Shown here one piece after another: positions 43,510-52,066 of a DNA stretch of 61,514 bases (its first letter is position 1; each line of letters opens with the position of its first letter). The stretch comes from Sphingomonas populi. GTDB lineage: Bacteria > Pseudomonadota > Alphaproteobacteria > Sphingomonadales > Sphingomonadaceae. The stretch spans positions 1 to 61,514 of the forward strand of contig NZ_SGIS01000032.1 in assembly GCF_004208535.1 (NCBI RefSeq), given 5' to 3'. Under the pieces are notes generated by a model. The model was not told the origin of the DNA, searched no databases, and saw only the letters and a program-made list of their open reading frames with translations. The position numbers and the translations under genes are program-made.

Positions 43510-44685
43510 CTAACACGGGGCTTGCAGGCGCGCGACAAAAAAGCCGTCGGTGCCGTCATGCGCTGGCGTCAGTCGCACGCCATCGCCGTGCGCGCGTCCG
43601 GCGGGGAGCGCCAGCGGCTCGGCACGCCAACCGGGATGGCCGCCAAGGAAGCGCGCCACCTGCCCCGCGCCCTCGGCATCGAGCAGCGAGCAGACGATGT
43701 GGACGAGCGCGCCGCCCGGCTTGACCAGCGCCGCGCCGACGTCGAGCAGGCGCGCCTGCGTCTCGACCAGCCGCGCGAGCCGGTCCGGTGTGAGCCGCCA
43801 GCGCGCCTCGGGGTTGCGCCGCCATGTGCCGGTGCCCGAGCACGGCGCGTCGATCAGTACGCAATCGGCCTCGCCCGCCCAGTCGGCGAGCGCTTCTGCC
43901 TCGCGGCCGGGATCGAGCAGGCGCGTCGTGACGATCGATGCGCCGGCGCGCGTGGCGCGGGGCGAAAGTCGCGAAAGTCGCCCACGATCGCTATCGCTGG
44001 CTAAGATCGCACCGTCATTCATCATTGCCACGACAAGCGCGAGCGTCTTGCCGCCCGCGCCCGCGCAGAGATCGACGATGCGCTGGCCCGGCGCAGCTTG
44101 CGCGGCCAGTGTGACGATCTGGCTGCCGGCATCCTGTACCTCGATTGCACCCGCAGCCCATTCGGGTAGCGCCTCGACATTGACGCCGGAGGGCAGCCGC
44201 AGCGCGTCGGGCAGACCGGGGATCGGTTCGGCGTCGGGGATCGCGACGGCCACATCGGCGAGGCGGTTGATGCGGATATCGAGCGGCGCGCGCTCGACCA
44301 GCGCGGCGAGTTCTGCGTCGGCGAGGCCCGAGGCGGCCAGCGCCGCGCGGAGCCATTCGGGCGCGACGCCCTCGGCGGCGGCGGGTTCGTCCGGCATGAT
44401 CCGCGCGGGGGCATGGCCCTCGCCCGTGAACAGCGCCGCCAGCGCCGGATCGCGCGCCGCCACCGCCAGCATCGCCGCGCGGCCACTGGCCGGCGGCTCA
44501 CCGCACAGCCGGATCGCCGCATAGGCCAGCTCACGCACCGCGCGCCGGTCCTTGCTGCCAGCATAGCGCCGCGTTGCGAAATAGCGTGCGATCAGCGTGT
44601 CCGCCGCCGCGCCGCCGCGTTTGGCGGCTTCGAGGATTTCGTCGAGGAGGTCGATCGCCGCCTGTACGCGGGCGGAGGGGGTCAT
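43510..44685 (-). CDS. RsmB/NOP-family RNA (cytosine-5)-methyltransferase
   Basis: A 391-residue SAM-dependent methyltransferase. Residues 1-140 form a NusB-like N-terminal helical part. The Rossmann core has IVDLCAGAGGKTLAL (SAM site, near 205), LASDSDRGRL and the DAPCSGTGTWRRNPE motif near 275 with one catalytic Cys. The other Cys is in IVCSLLDAEG near 330, where YVTCSLL is usual. It methylates a cytosine in 16S rRNA or another RNA; exact target is uncertain because several paralogues exist in this lineage. The upstream 240 bases include an inverted repeat shared with the divergent RsbQ-like gene. Confidence 0.92.
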   Translation of the reverse strand: MTPSARVQAAIDLLDEILEAAKRGGAAADTLIARYFATRRYAGSKDRRAVRELAYAAIRLCGEPPASGRAAMLAVAARDPALAALFTGEGHAPARIMPDEPAAAEGVAPEWLRAALAASGLADAELAALVERAPLDIRINRLADVAVAIPDAEPIPGLPDALRLPSGVNVEALPEWAAGAIEVQDAGSQIVTLAAQAAPGQRIVDLCAGAGGKTLALVVAMMNDGAILASDSDRGRLSRLSPRATRAGASIVTTRLLDPGREAEALADWAGEADCVLIDAPCSGTGTWRRNPEARWRLTPDRLARLVETQARLLDVGAALVKPGGALVHIVCSLLDAEGAGQVARFLGGHPGWRAEPLALPAGRAHGDGVRLTPAHDGTDGFFVARLQAPC

Positions 44686-44747
44686 GCTTGGGGTCCGGTG
44701 GAGTGGCGTTGGGCGGCGGGCGCGCGTGTGGGAGAGATCATCCGCAC

Positions 44748-44776
44748 GTCCTTGCCAGCTTTATGGTGGCAAGGAC
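44748..44776. repeat. 10-bp inverted repeat in a divergent promoter region
   Basis: GTCCTTGCCA (44748-44757) and TGGCAAGGAC (44767-44776) are perfect complements with a 9-base spacer. The repeat sits between the divergent methyltransferase and RsbQ-like genes, so it could be an operator or a leader hairpin. Confidence 0.55.
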
Positions 44777-44922
44777 AGATCGCGGCGCAAAGAGGCCGCA
44801 TCAGTCCGCAGCAGATACGCAGGACGACGACATCCGCGACGTCGCGTTTTGTGACGGAAGCCACGGCACCAACGCGGTGGACCCTATTACCCATTCGTCA
44901 TAGACAAACCTCAGGTGGTGCC

Positions 44923-45732
44923 ATGGGGGGGGGCTGGAGCGTCGTGAGCTGGTTCGAGAAATTGCGCGGTCGACGCACGGGAGCAGGGAACCGGGTTGTC
45001 ATCCTCTCGCATGGCTTCGGCACCGATCAGGATGCCTGGACGTCGCTGCGGCCGTGGTTTGAAGCGCGCTTCGACGTCGTGTCCTTCGACCTAGCCGGTT
45101 GCGGTCCGATGGGGGCCGAGAGCTACGACTTCGAACGGCACGGATCGATGTTCGGCTATGCCGACGATCTTGTGGAACTCATGGACGAATTGGGCCTGCA
45201 GGGATGCACGTATGTCGGCCATTCGATGAGCTGCATGATCGGCGCGGCCGCAGCCAGCGCAAGGCCTGATCTTTTCGAGCAAATCGTGATGATCGGCGGC
45301 TCGCCCCGTTACCTCAACGATGCAGACTATGTCGGCGGCTTCGAGCAGGAGAATCTGGACCAATTGTTCGAGAGCATGGCTGCGAACTACCAGGCCTGGG
45401 TCGCCGGATTCGCCCCGATCGTCGTCGGCGTCGATGATCGTGAGGCTGTCGCCGACTTCTCACGCACGCTCTTCCAGATGCGGCCCGACATCGCCCTGAA
45501 CACGTCACGCACCATCTTCGAATCCGACATGCGACAGGCGGTGCTGCGCGTCGCGACGCCGGTACACCTGATCCAGACGTCTTCGGATGTCGCGGTCCCG
45601 ATCCAGGTCGGCGAATGGCTTGCCGGTGCGATCTCGAACGCAAGCCTCGACATCATCGATGCCGCCGGTCACTTGCCGCACATAACGGCGCCGGCCGAAG
45701 TGATCCGTATTCTCGAACGCCGTCTGGGCTGA
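44923..45732 (+). CDS. RsbQ-like alpha/beta hydrolase (D14/KAI2 relative)
   Basis: A 269-residue hydrolase closely following Bacillus RsbQ. VVILSHGFGTDQDAWTSLRPWFE opens it, YVGHSMSCMIGAAAASARPDLFEQIVMIGGSPRYLNDADYVGGF holds the nucleophile Ser (GHSMS), the acid Asp is in IQTSSDVAVPIQ and the His in DAAGHLPH. RsbQ makes or presents a hydrophobic signal to the PAS domain of its partner. Here the next gene, nine bases on, encodes a PAS-containing GGDEF protein, so the pair probably forms a hydrolase-PAS signalling unit with c-di-GMP as output. ATG 44923 follows AGGTGG; GTG 44944 is an alternative. Confidence 0.9.
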   Translation: MGGGWSVVSWFEKLRGRRTGAGNRVVILSHGFGTDQDAWTSLRPWFEARFDVVSFDLAGCGPMGAESYDFERHGSMFGYADDLVELMDELGLQGCTYVGHSMSCMIGAAAASARPDLFEQIVMIGGSPRYLNDADYVGGFEQENLDQLFESMAANYQAWVAGFAPIVVGVDDREAVADFSRTLFQMRPDIALNTSRTIFESDMRQAVLRVATPVHLIQTSSDVAVPIQVGEWLAGAISNASLDIIDAAGHLPHITAPAEVIRILERRLG

Positions 45733-45741
45733 CACCGCATC

Positions 45742-47058
45742 ATGATCCCGACCTTCAGCGAGGCGCTGTACGAACTGTGCGGCTTTGCGCGTGTGGCGTG
45801 CGACGCCGCGCTGGTGATGGCATTGGAAGTGGACGACGCAGGGCGGGCGACCCCGGTCGCCTCCTCGCCGCCCCATCATTTCACCGGTTTCAACCTGGAC
45901 AGAAGCGGCGTCTTCGACACCGGCTGGTCGCATCTGCCGCTGGCCGCCGACAGCTTTCGATTGCCGACAGCGGTGGTCCATGCACTCCCCGACAGGCCCG
46001 CCAGCCTGCTGTTCGTGCCGGCACCTGTCGATCATGCGCCCAAAAGCGGTCTTCTGTTATTCTGGACTACGATCCCGCCGACAGCACCGCTGATCCAGCA
46101 TGTGCCGCTGCTCGCCAGCAGTGTCGCCAATACGCTGATGACACGCCGCGAGGCCGCCCGGCAAATGGCGATGCGCGACCAGTTCAACGATCTTCTCGAT
46201 AGCGTTCCGTCCGGCATCGTCCTGTTCGACGGCGATGGGCAAAGTGCCGTGATCAACCAACGCGCCGCAGACTTGCTGGCCGCCATGCCCGGCCCGCATC
46301 GGGCGAGAGATCTGGCTGCACCGATGCGGGCGCTGCGCGCGCGGTGCGACAACCACGCCGCGCTCGACACCGCCTATGCGGCGCATGTCGGAAACGTCAA
46401 TTATGCCGTGAGCATGCACTGGATCGTGGGGGAGCGGACATATGAAGTGGACACCCACCCGGTCAGCGGCGACGGGCAACATGGGCGTATCTGGCTGTTC
46501 ACAGACGTCACGGCGGAATTGCAATTGTCGGCAAGACTGCGCGGTCTTGCCGATTCGGATTCGCTGACCGGCCTTTCAAACCGCCGTTACTTCGAACAAC
46601 GCTCGGCCCAGATCATAACCGCTGCGCAAGGCGATGGGCGGGGCATCGCGATTCTGATGGTCGATGTAGACCATTTCAAGCAGATCAACGACACCTACGG
46701 GCATCCGGTCGGCGACGAGGTGCTCAAAGCCGTGGCGGCACGCTGCCAGGAAGCGCTGCGTGAGCACGATCTGATTGCGCGCTTCGGCGGCGAGGAATTT
46801 GTCGTCCTGCTGGCGACCTCCGGCAATGACGAGGCCGGTATGGTGGCGGAGCGTCTGCGTCAGGCGATCGCCCGCGTGCCGATTGCGGTCGGAGATGTCG
46901 ACATAACGGTCAGTGTGAGTATCGGCGCCGCGACACGCGATGCACTGGACGGCAATGATCGCAATGTGCTGCAGATGCTGGTGGCCCGCGCCGACAGCGC
47001 ATTATACGATGCGAAACGTGACGGCAGAAACTGCGTGCGAATTTCACCCGGCACCTAA
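45742..47058 (+). CDS. Diguanylate cyclase with sensory N-terminus (GAF-like + PAS + GGDEF)
   Basis: A 438-residue protein without membrane segments. Residues 1 to about 140 look GAF-like (ACDAALVMALEVDD, ASLLFVPAPV). A PAS domain follows (FNDLLDSVPSGIVLFDGDGQSAVINQRAADLL), then the GGDEF domain from DSLTGLSNRRYFEQR. The active site is ARFGGEEFVVLL, and REHD five residues before it is an intact inhibitory I-site. It makes c-di-GMP under product feedback. The immediately preceding RsbQ-like hydrolase gene suggests the PAS domain senses the hydrolase or its product, parallel to RsbQ-RsbP but with a different output domain. Confidence 0.93.
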   Translation: MIPTFSEALYELCGFARVACDAALVMALEVDDAGRATPVASSPPHHFTGFNLDRSGVFDTGWSHLPLAADSFRLPTAVVHALPDRPASLLFVPAPVDHAPKSGLLLFWTTIPPTAPLIQHVPLLASSVANTLMTRREAARQMAMRDQFNDLLDSVPSGIVLFDGDGQSAVINQRAADLLAAMPGPHRARDLAAPMRALRARCDNHAALDTAYAAHVGNVNYAVSMHWIVGERTYEVDTHPVSGDGQHGRIWLFTDVTAELQLSARLRGLADSDSLTGLSNRRYFEQRSAQIITAAQGDGRGIAILMVDVDHFKQINDTYGHPVGDEVLKAVAARCQEALREHDLIARFGGEEFVVLLATSGNDEAGMVAERLRQAIARVPIAVGDVDITVSVSIGAATRDALDGNDRNVLQMLVARADSALYDAKRDGRNCVRISPGT

Positions 47059-47153
47059 CGCGTGACCTGCGGCGACCTTTCAATACCCTAACAGGTCGCG
47101 TGCAGACGTAGATGATCGCAATGCGACATCGCCCAGCGATCCGCCGATGTCGG

Positions 47154-48224
47154 CTAAACGGCGTGCTCGGGCGGCTTGACGCCGTTGCCGCCGGCGGCGG
47201 CGCTCTGGACATGGGCGATCGAGACGGACGTACCGGGTTTGCTGCCCGTCACCGCCACACGCGCCTTCAACTGACGGGCGAGCGCCTCGACAATCGTCGT
47301 GCCAAGTCCCGGTGTCGCTTCGCCACCCGCCTCGGGCATGCCGACACCATCGTCGCCGACCGAAAGGGTCCAGTCCGCCCCCCGGGATGTGTAATCGACG
47401 ATGATCTTCCCGGCGCGGTCGCCCGGGAAGGCGTGCTTGAGGGCGTTGATGACCAGTTCGGTCACGATCAGGCCGAGGCTGATCGAAACGTCGGCTCCGA
47501 CCCGGCTCTCGTCGCCGCTGACTTCGATCGACTGCTTATCGTGATCGCGGATCATCGACGCGCCGAGGCTCTGGCACAATTGGGTGAAATAGGGACGAAG
47601 CGCGACATCGCCCTGCCCCGCCTGGGCGAGCTGCTTCTGCACCGTCGCGATCGACATCACCCGGTTATGTGCATCGGTCAGATGCGTTCGGGTTTCCTCC
47701 GAGAGCACCCCGCGCGCGCTCTGCATCAGCACGCTGGCGATGATCTGAAGACTGTTGGCAACGCGGTGTTGAACCTCCTGGAGCAAAACCGCCTTGTCGC
47801 GCAGCAGATCGTTCTTCAGCCGCTCCGCGATGCGGGCGTCCGTCACGTCGGATACCGTCATCAGGATGCGCGGCGCGGCGGCATCGGCATAGTGGAGCTT
47901 CTGGGCCTTGATTACGAGCCGGCGAGTTCCGTGGTCGGGCCTTGCCAGATCCATCTCATAGGCATCGATCGCCGCCTGTCCCGACGCCGTCGCGGTCAGC
48001 AACGAGCGAAGCTTCGGCGAGCGCCATTCGCCAGCGCCCAAATCGAAGACCGGGCTGCCGGACGCGGTGGTGACATCGACCGCGAACGCTCGCCCGAAAG
48101 AGTGGCTGGCGGCGATGATCGTCAGATCGCCATCGAGGAGCAGAAGCGGCGCATCCGATGACGCGACCATCGCCAGCATGAGACTGTCGGCGACGTTGGG
48201 CGGCGGCGCTGCGGTATCGGCCAT
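47154..48224 (-). CDS. Sensor histidine kinase, PAS + HisKA_2 (HWE-related)
   Basis: A 356-residue soluble kinase. A PAS domain (DAPLLLLDGDLTIIAASHSFGRAF...ILMTVSDVTDARIAER) is followed by the phosphoacceptor LLQEVQHRVANSLQIIASVLM, typical of HisKA_2 kinases, and an ATPase domain with LIVTELVINALKHAFPG (N-box), VGDDGVGMPE (G1) and GLGTTIVEALARQL (G2). Such kinases feed the general stress response or light responses in alphaproteobacteria. No response regulator is adjacent, so it is an orphan. ATG 48224 has AAAGG upstream; an in-frame start at 48335 would add a basic tail. Confidence 0.92.
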   Translation of the reverse strand: MADTAAPPPNVADSLMLAMVASSDAPLLLLDGDLTIIAASHSFGRAFAVDVTTASGSPVFDLGAGEWRSPKLRSLLTATASGQAAIDAYEMDLARPDHGTRRLVIKAQKLHYADAAAPRILMTVSDVTDARIAERLKNDLLRDKAVLLQEVQHRVANSLQIIASVLMQSARGVLSEETRTHLTDAHNRVMSIATVQKQLAQAGQGDVALRPYFTQLCQSLGASMIRDHDKQSIEVSGDESRVGADVSISLGLIVTELVINALKHAFPGDRAGKIIVDYTSRGADWTLSVGDDGVGMPEAGGEATPGLGTTIVEALARQLKARVAVTGSKPGTSVSIAHVQSAAAGGNGVKPPEHAV

Positions 48225-48399
48225 GTCGGCCTTTCGAACTGAACCGAGACTCGCGGTGTGAGAGCCCTTCCGGGAGAGGCGATGAGCAAAGCGCGAGAGA
48301 AACCGACTCGAGCGCAGCCTAGCCCGCTTGCGCATACAAAGATACGGACGCGCCGGGATTGGCCCTGCGGCGCAACCGGCGACGTACCGCCCGCGTCAA

Positions 48400-49767
48400 T
48401 CAGTCGATCGACCATTCCCACAGTGCGGCTCGACCGTCGGGGAAGGTGAGGCGCAGGTATCGCGCGTCGGTGCGGTGACTCACCGTAATGGGCGAGCCGC
48501 GATGCGCGCCGACCGGCACGATCTGCCGCCACGTCCTGCCGTCCGACGACGACTCGACACCGAAGCGATAGTCGCGCGTGGCATATTCCGGGCGCAACCG
48601 GCTACCGGTAACGGGCCGGACACGCCCCAGATCGGCGACCAGTTGGGCAGGGCCGGCTGCCGGTTTCCAGAGCGTCGCGTAATTATCATCCGCCGCGCGC
48701 GCCGGGCCGTACAGCGCGTCGGAATCATTGCTGCCGGAAGCGCGCCACGGCAGGCCACGATCCCGCGCCGGAGCAAACCCGGCGACAGCCGTACCGTGCG
48801 ATGGGTCCACCTTGCCGATCGTGCCGTCCGCGCCGATACTCAGCGGGTCGACGGCGACCTGGCGAAGCACCTCATCCCCGCCGCGCGGCCACGGCAGCGC
48901 GGCGCGATGGTACAGGATATAGGCCTGCTTGCCCGAGCGGAACACGGCATGGTGGCCGGGACTCACCACATCGCGCGCCACGCTGGTTTCCAGCACCGGA
49001 CTGTTCGCGGCCTCCCGGAATGGCCCCAACGGCGTGTCGCCGATCGCGTAGCGGACCTTGTACGTGTCCTTGGTGGTGTTGCCGTCGCTGTACGTGAGCA
49101 AATAGTGACCACCTGACTTCACCATGAAGGGCGCCTCGAAATAGTGCGCTGGCGTCACGTCGCGCGGCGGCCCGTCGAAATGCACCATGTCGGGCGCGAG
49201 CCGGACAGCGAAGCAATGGCCGTTGACCCAGTTCAGCCCCGAACCCCAGTAGAGATAGGCGCGCCCGTCCGTATCGACGAACGCCTCGGCATCGATCATG
49301 TGGTAGGCGGGCGCGAAGCTCTTGGACACGAGCGGCCGGCCACCGTTCGCGTCGCGCCACGGCCCCGCCGGCGACGGCGCGGTGCCGACCCAGATTTCGC
49401 TGCCGACCGAAACATACATGTACCAGCGCTCGTTCGCGGCCTTCACCACGGACGGCGCCCACACCTTCGAATCGCCCGAGGTGGGGCTGGTGGCGGCGGC
49501 TTTGGTCGGCCAGTCGGGCGTCGAGAAAGTCCAGTCGCGTCCGTTCGCGGATGTCCACAGGCCGAGCCGGTCGTCGCCCCACGGGTCGATCGTCGCGAAC
49601 ACATACCAGCGACCGCCATCGTGGACGATCGACGGATCGGCGAAATAGCCGGGCAGCAGCGGGTTGGCATCGCCGGGCGCATCCCAGCGCGGCCCCGCCG
49701 GCGCGGCCGCAGCCCCCTGCCCCGCCGCGAGCATTGCCAGCACCAGTCCCGTCACCCATTTCCGCAT
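48400..49767 (-). CDS. GH43 family glycoside hydrolase with C-terminal discoidin-like (F5/8 type C) domain
   Basis: A 455-residue exported enzyme with a signal peptide (MRKWVTGLVLAMLAAGQGAAAA). The propeller has its base Asp in LLPGYFADPSIVHDGGRWYVFATID, second Asp in HMIDAEAFVDTDGRAYLYWGSG and acid Glu in AHYFEAPFMVKSGGHYLLTYSDG. From about residue 320 a beta-sandwich resembling carbohydrate-binding discoidin domains follows (YATLWKPAAGPAQLVADLGRVRPV...VESSSDGRTWRQIV...YLRLTFPDG). Likely an arabinofuranosidase or galactan-active GH43. ATG 49767 with GGGAAAG is preferred; ATG 49788 is possible. Confidence 0.88.
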   Translation of the reverse strand: MRKWVTGLVLAMLAAGQGAAAAPAGPRWDAPGDANPLLPGYFADPSIVHDGGRWYVFATIDPWGDDRLGLWTSANGRDWTFSTPDWPTKAAATSPTSGDSKVWAPSVVKAANERWYMYVSVGSEIWVGTAPSPAGPWRDANGGRPLVSKSFAPAYHMIDAEAFVDTDGRAYLYWGSGLNWVNGHCFAVRLAPDMVHFDGPPRDVTPAHYFEAPFMVKSGGHYLLTYSDGNTTKDTYKVRYAIGDTPLGPFREAANSPVLETSVARDVVSPGHHAVFRSGKQAYILYHRAALPWPRGGDEVLRQVAVDPLSIGADGTIGKVDPSHGTAVAGFAPARDRGLPWRASGSNDSDALYGPARAADDNYATLWKPAAGPAQLVADLGRVRPVTGSRLRPEYATRDYRFGVESSSDGRTWRQIVPVGAHRGSPITVSHRTDARYLRLTFPDGRAALWEWSID

Positions 49768-49832
49768 GTCGTTCTTTCCCATATTCATCGCGTCGGCACT
49801 GGCCGCTCGTGCGCGGATGCCGCGTTCGAGAC

Positions 49833-50393
49833 CTACACGTTCGCAGCGAAGACGCCGTAGCGCTCACGCCATGCGCCCACCTCGTCCTGCAGATGTGCAG
49901 GTGCGACATCCCCCGAGAGCACGAGGCGCGCCACGTCATTCTCGGGATGCATCAACATCTTCTTCGATCCATCGCTGAACCAGACGGGGACCAACTGATC
50001 GCACACGCTGTCGAGTACGGTGGCAGCCATGCCGTTCTGTATCGCTTCGCTGCCGGCGAGCGCACGGACGTTGATCGCGACACCTTCGAAGCAGTTCTGC
50101 GGCTTCTGAACGAAATTGAGCGATACAAGCAGGCCGGATCGATCAGGCCGGGCCGCATCCGGCATGGCCGCGACCCGTCGCCAGGCGCAGAACCATGTGC
50201 GGCAGATGTGCGGACGCATGTCATAGATATCGCATCCGCCTGCGGAGCGGTGGGCGCACGGCGTTTCCGCAGGCTTCTTGAAATCTTGCGTATCGATCGC
50301 AAGCACCGTGCAGCAAACGGTGCAATCCCCGCAGGCACGATCCGCGAGGACCGGCCCCAATATCATGGTTTCGAGATCCGTCTCGGTGTGCAT
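49833..50393 (-). CDS. YkgJ-family cysteine cluster protein
   Basis: A 186-residue cytoplasmic protein with the CxxCxxCC-type cluster: CGDCTVCCTVL (residues 21-31), CAH near 46, GCDIYDMRPHICRTWFC near 53-69. This family (PF03692-like) is believed to bind zinc or an iron-sulfur cluster and has been linked to metal handling and protein hydroxylation, but its activity is unsettled. The C-terminal half is less conserved and ends in ERYGVFAANV. It precedes no clear partner; the small unknown protein at 50451-50771 lies upstream on the same strand. Confidence 0.85.
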   Translation of the reverse strand: MHTETDLETMILGPVLADRACGDCTVCCTVLAIDTQDFKKPAETPCAHRSAGGCDIYDMRPHICRTWFCAWRRVAAMPDAARPDRSGLLVSLNFVQKPQNCFEGVAINVRALAGSEAIQNGMAATVLDSVCDQLVPVWFSDGSKKMLMHPENDVARLVLSGDVAPAHLQDEVGAWRERYGVFAANV

Positions 50394-50450
50394 CCGCGCC
50401 GGGTGCCTCTACTCCGACCGGAAAACAAGGGCCTGACGCGGGGTCACGCC

Positions 50451-50771
50451 TCAGTTTCCTTCGGCATCCACCGTGAAGACCATCGGCCGACCGCGCGACA
50501 TCGGCTCCCACCCCGCAGACAACGCCGCTCGCACGCCGCGAGAAAGCGTTGCGTCATCAAGCTGAAGGCGCCCGCGTGGCAATCCCTTCAACAGGCGCTT
50601 GGGGGCAGGAAATTCCAGCAACGCTTCGCGCTGGGCGTCTCTCTGCAACAGGGAGATCACCATCCCTTTCCAGCCTTCATCATCCGACCATTGGGGCTCG
50701 CGCTGGAATCGCCAGTCGTATTTGAGGCCGTCGACGTCGACGGTGCCGGTGGTGCTTCGGGAGTTTGACAT
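50451..50771 (-). CDS. Hypothetical protein, 106 aa
   Basis: A small soluble protein starting MSNSRSTTGTVDVDGLKYDWRFQREPQW and containing GWKGMVISLLQRDAQREALLEFPAP and SRGVRAALSAGWEPMSRGRPMVF. The pattern of Trp and charged residues recurs in short sphingomonad proteins I cannot name. No signal peptide or membrane segment. It is on the same strand as the YkgJ gene, with 57 bases between them, and divergent from the universal stress protein. Confidence 0.7.
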   Translation of the reverse strand: MSNSRSTTGTVDVDGLKYDWRFQREPQWSDDEGWKGMVISLLQRDAQREALLEFPAPKRLLKGLPRGRLQLDDATLSRGVRAALSAGWEPMSRGRPMVFTVDAEGN

Positions 50772-50914
50772 GTGGCTCCCCTAGCATGCCAACCGCGCCA
50801 AGCCACGCCTTCGGCATTGAGACGCGGGGCGAGGATGAGGGTATCCGTATCATCCCGCATATCGGCGCTACCGCCCGCTTTCCTATCGTCACCGTCGAAA
50901 CATTGGAGGTGGCC

Positions 50915-51712
50915 ATGAAGAACATTCTCTTGCTGGTGCATGACGACAGCGGACAGGAGGCGCGCCTGCAAGCCGCGCTGGACATCACCCGTGCGCTGGA
51001 GGGGCATTTGTCCTGCGTCGATGTCTCCATCCTGCCGATTCTGGTCGGTGATTATTATGGCGGGGCCGAAGCGGAAGCGATCCTCTTCGCCGACGAATGC
51101 GAGCGCGAAACCAAGAACAAGGCCGCGCTCGAAGCGCGACTGGCGAATGAAGACGTGCCGTGGGACTGGTGCGATACCACCGGATCGATCGAGCGTTGCC
51201 TGCAAGACAAGGCGGCGCTGGCCGATCTTATCGTGCTCAACCGCAAGCTCGACGTCGCCGGTCCCGATATGCGCGACATCGTCAGCGAGCTCTTGATGCA
51301 CGCGCGTGCGCCCATCCTCGCGGTTCCCGAAACGCTCAAGAGCATGCGGCTCGACCGCGCGCTCATCGCCTGGGATGGTGGCGGGTCCGCAGCCGCGACG
51401 ATGCGCGCCAGCCTGCCGCTGCTCAAGCGGGCGAAGGATGTCGAAATCTTCATGGCGCAGGGCAGCGGGCATGGCGTCGCGCCGAATGAAGCGGCCGAAT
51501 ATCTCTCGCGCCACGATGTCCACGCCACCGTCCGCATCGTCGATACAGCGCGGCACACGCCGGACGCGCTTATCGAGGACGAAGCCGCGCGCTGGCGTGC
51601 CGATTATGTCCTGATGGGCGCCTATGGGCATGGCAGGCTGCGCGAAACGTTCGGCGGCGTGACCAAACGCATGCTGTCCAGCAGCACGCTTCCCTTGATC
51701 TTGGGCCACTGA
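50915..51712 (+). CDS. Universal stress protein, UspA superfamily
   Basis: A 265-residue protein with two tandem Usp-type domains. The first starts MKNILLLVHDDSGQEARLQAALDITRALEG and lacks a clear ATP motif. The second starts LDRALIAWDGGGSAAATMRASLPLLKRAKDVEIF and contains VLMGAYGHGRLRETFGGVTKRMLSSSTLPLIL, matching the GxxGx9G(S/T)-type ATP-binding loop. Found widely in alphaproteobacterial stress regulons. ATG 50915 follows GGAGGTGG. A decayed Usp-like fragment lies 170 bases downstream, suggesting an earlier duplicate. A strong hairpin ends the gene. Confidence 0.93.
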   Translation: MKNILLLVHDDSGQEARLQAALDITRALEGHLSCVDVSILPILVGDYYGGAEAEAILFADECERETKNKAALEARLANEDVPWDWCDTTGSIERCLQDKAALADLIVLNRKLDVAGPDMRDIVSELLMHARAPILAVPETLKSMRLDRALIAWDGGGSAAATMRASLPLLKRAKDVEIFMAQGSGHGVAPNEAAEYLSRHDVHATVRIVDTARHTPDALIEDEAARWRADYVLMGAYGHGRLRETFGGVTKRMLSSSTLPLILGH

Positions 51713-51736
51713 TCCTCGGCCACGGAAGCACGATCG

Positions 51737-51767
51737 CTTGGCCCCCGCGCGCGGTGCGGGGGCCAAG
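51737..51767 (+). terminator. Terminator hairpin after the universal stress protein
   Basis: CTTGGCCCCCGC (51737-51748) and GCGGGGGCCAAG (51756-51767) form a perfect 12-bp stem with a 7-base loop, 24 bases past the stop. A T-run is absent. Confidence 0.65.
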
Positions 51768-51887
51768 CCGAAAGCGCGGGGTTCACCCCCCGCTCCGGGA
51801 TCGCGGCGCGCACCCGTGCCTGCGACGATCTGCTCGAAATGGACATGACGCGCCGACCGCAGGCCGAAGGCGTGAAGCTGAAAGCGC

Positions 51888-52064
51888 GTGAAGGAACCGC
51901 ATCTGGTCGAACGCCAGAAAGCTATAATCGCCCCGCGTCATCATCGCGAGGCGATCATGGCCGACGCGATCGCGGCGATGCCGTTGCTGAGTCATGCCGC
52001 GTCGGTCACTGTGCTGGAGATTGACGACGGTTCGTTCGGCCTACCCGCGCTGGAGGCGACCGAG
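51888..52064 (+). pseudogene. Universal stress protein fragment
   Basis: One frame reads RHHREAIMADAIAAMPLLSHAASVTVLEIDDG, which lines up with the usual second-domain start of Usp proteins (NGSREAARAVADALPLLKRAASVTVLEV). The start and the ATP-binding half are missing; the frame runs into the end of the antisense alcohol dehydrogenase gene at 52067. It looks like a remnant of a second stress-protein gene. Confidence 0.55.
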
Positions 52065-52066
52065 CG

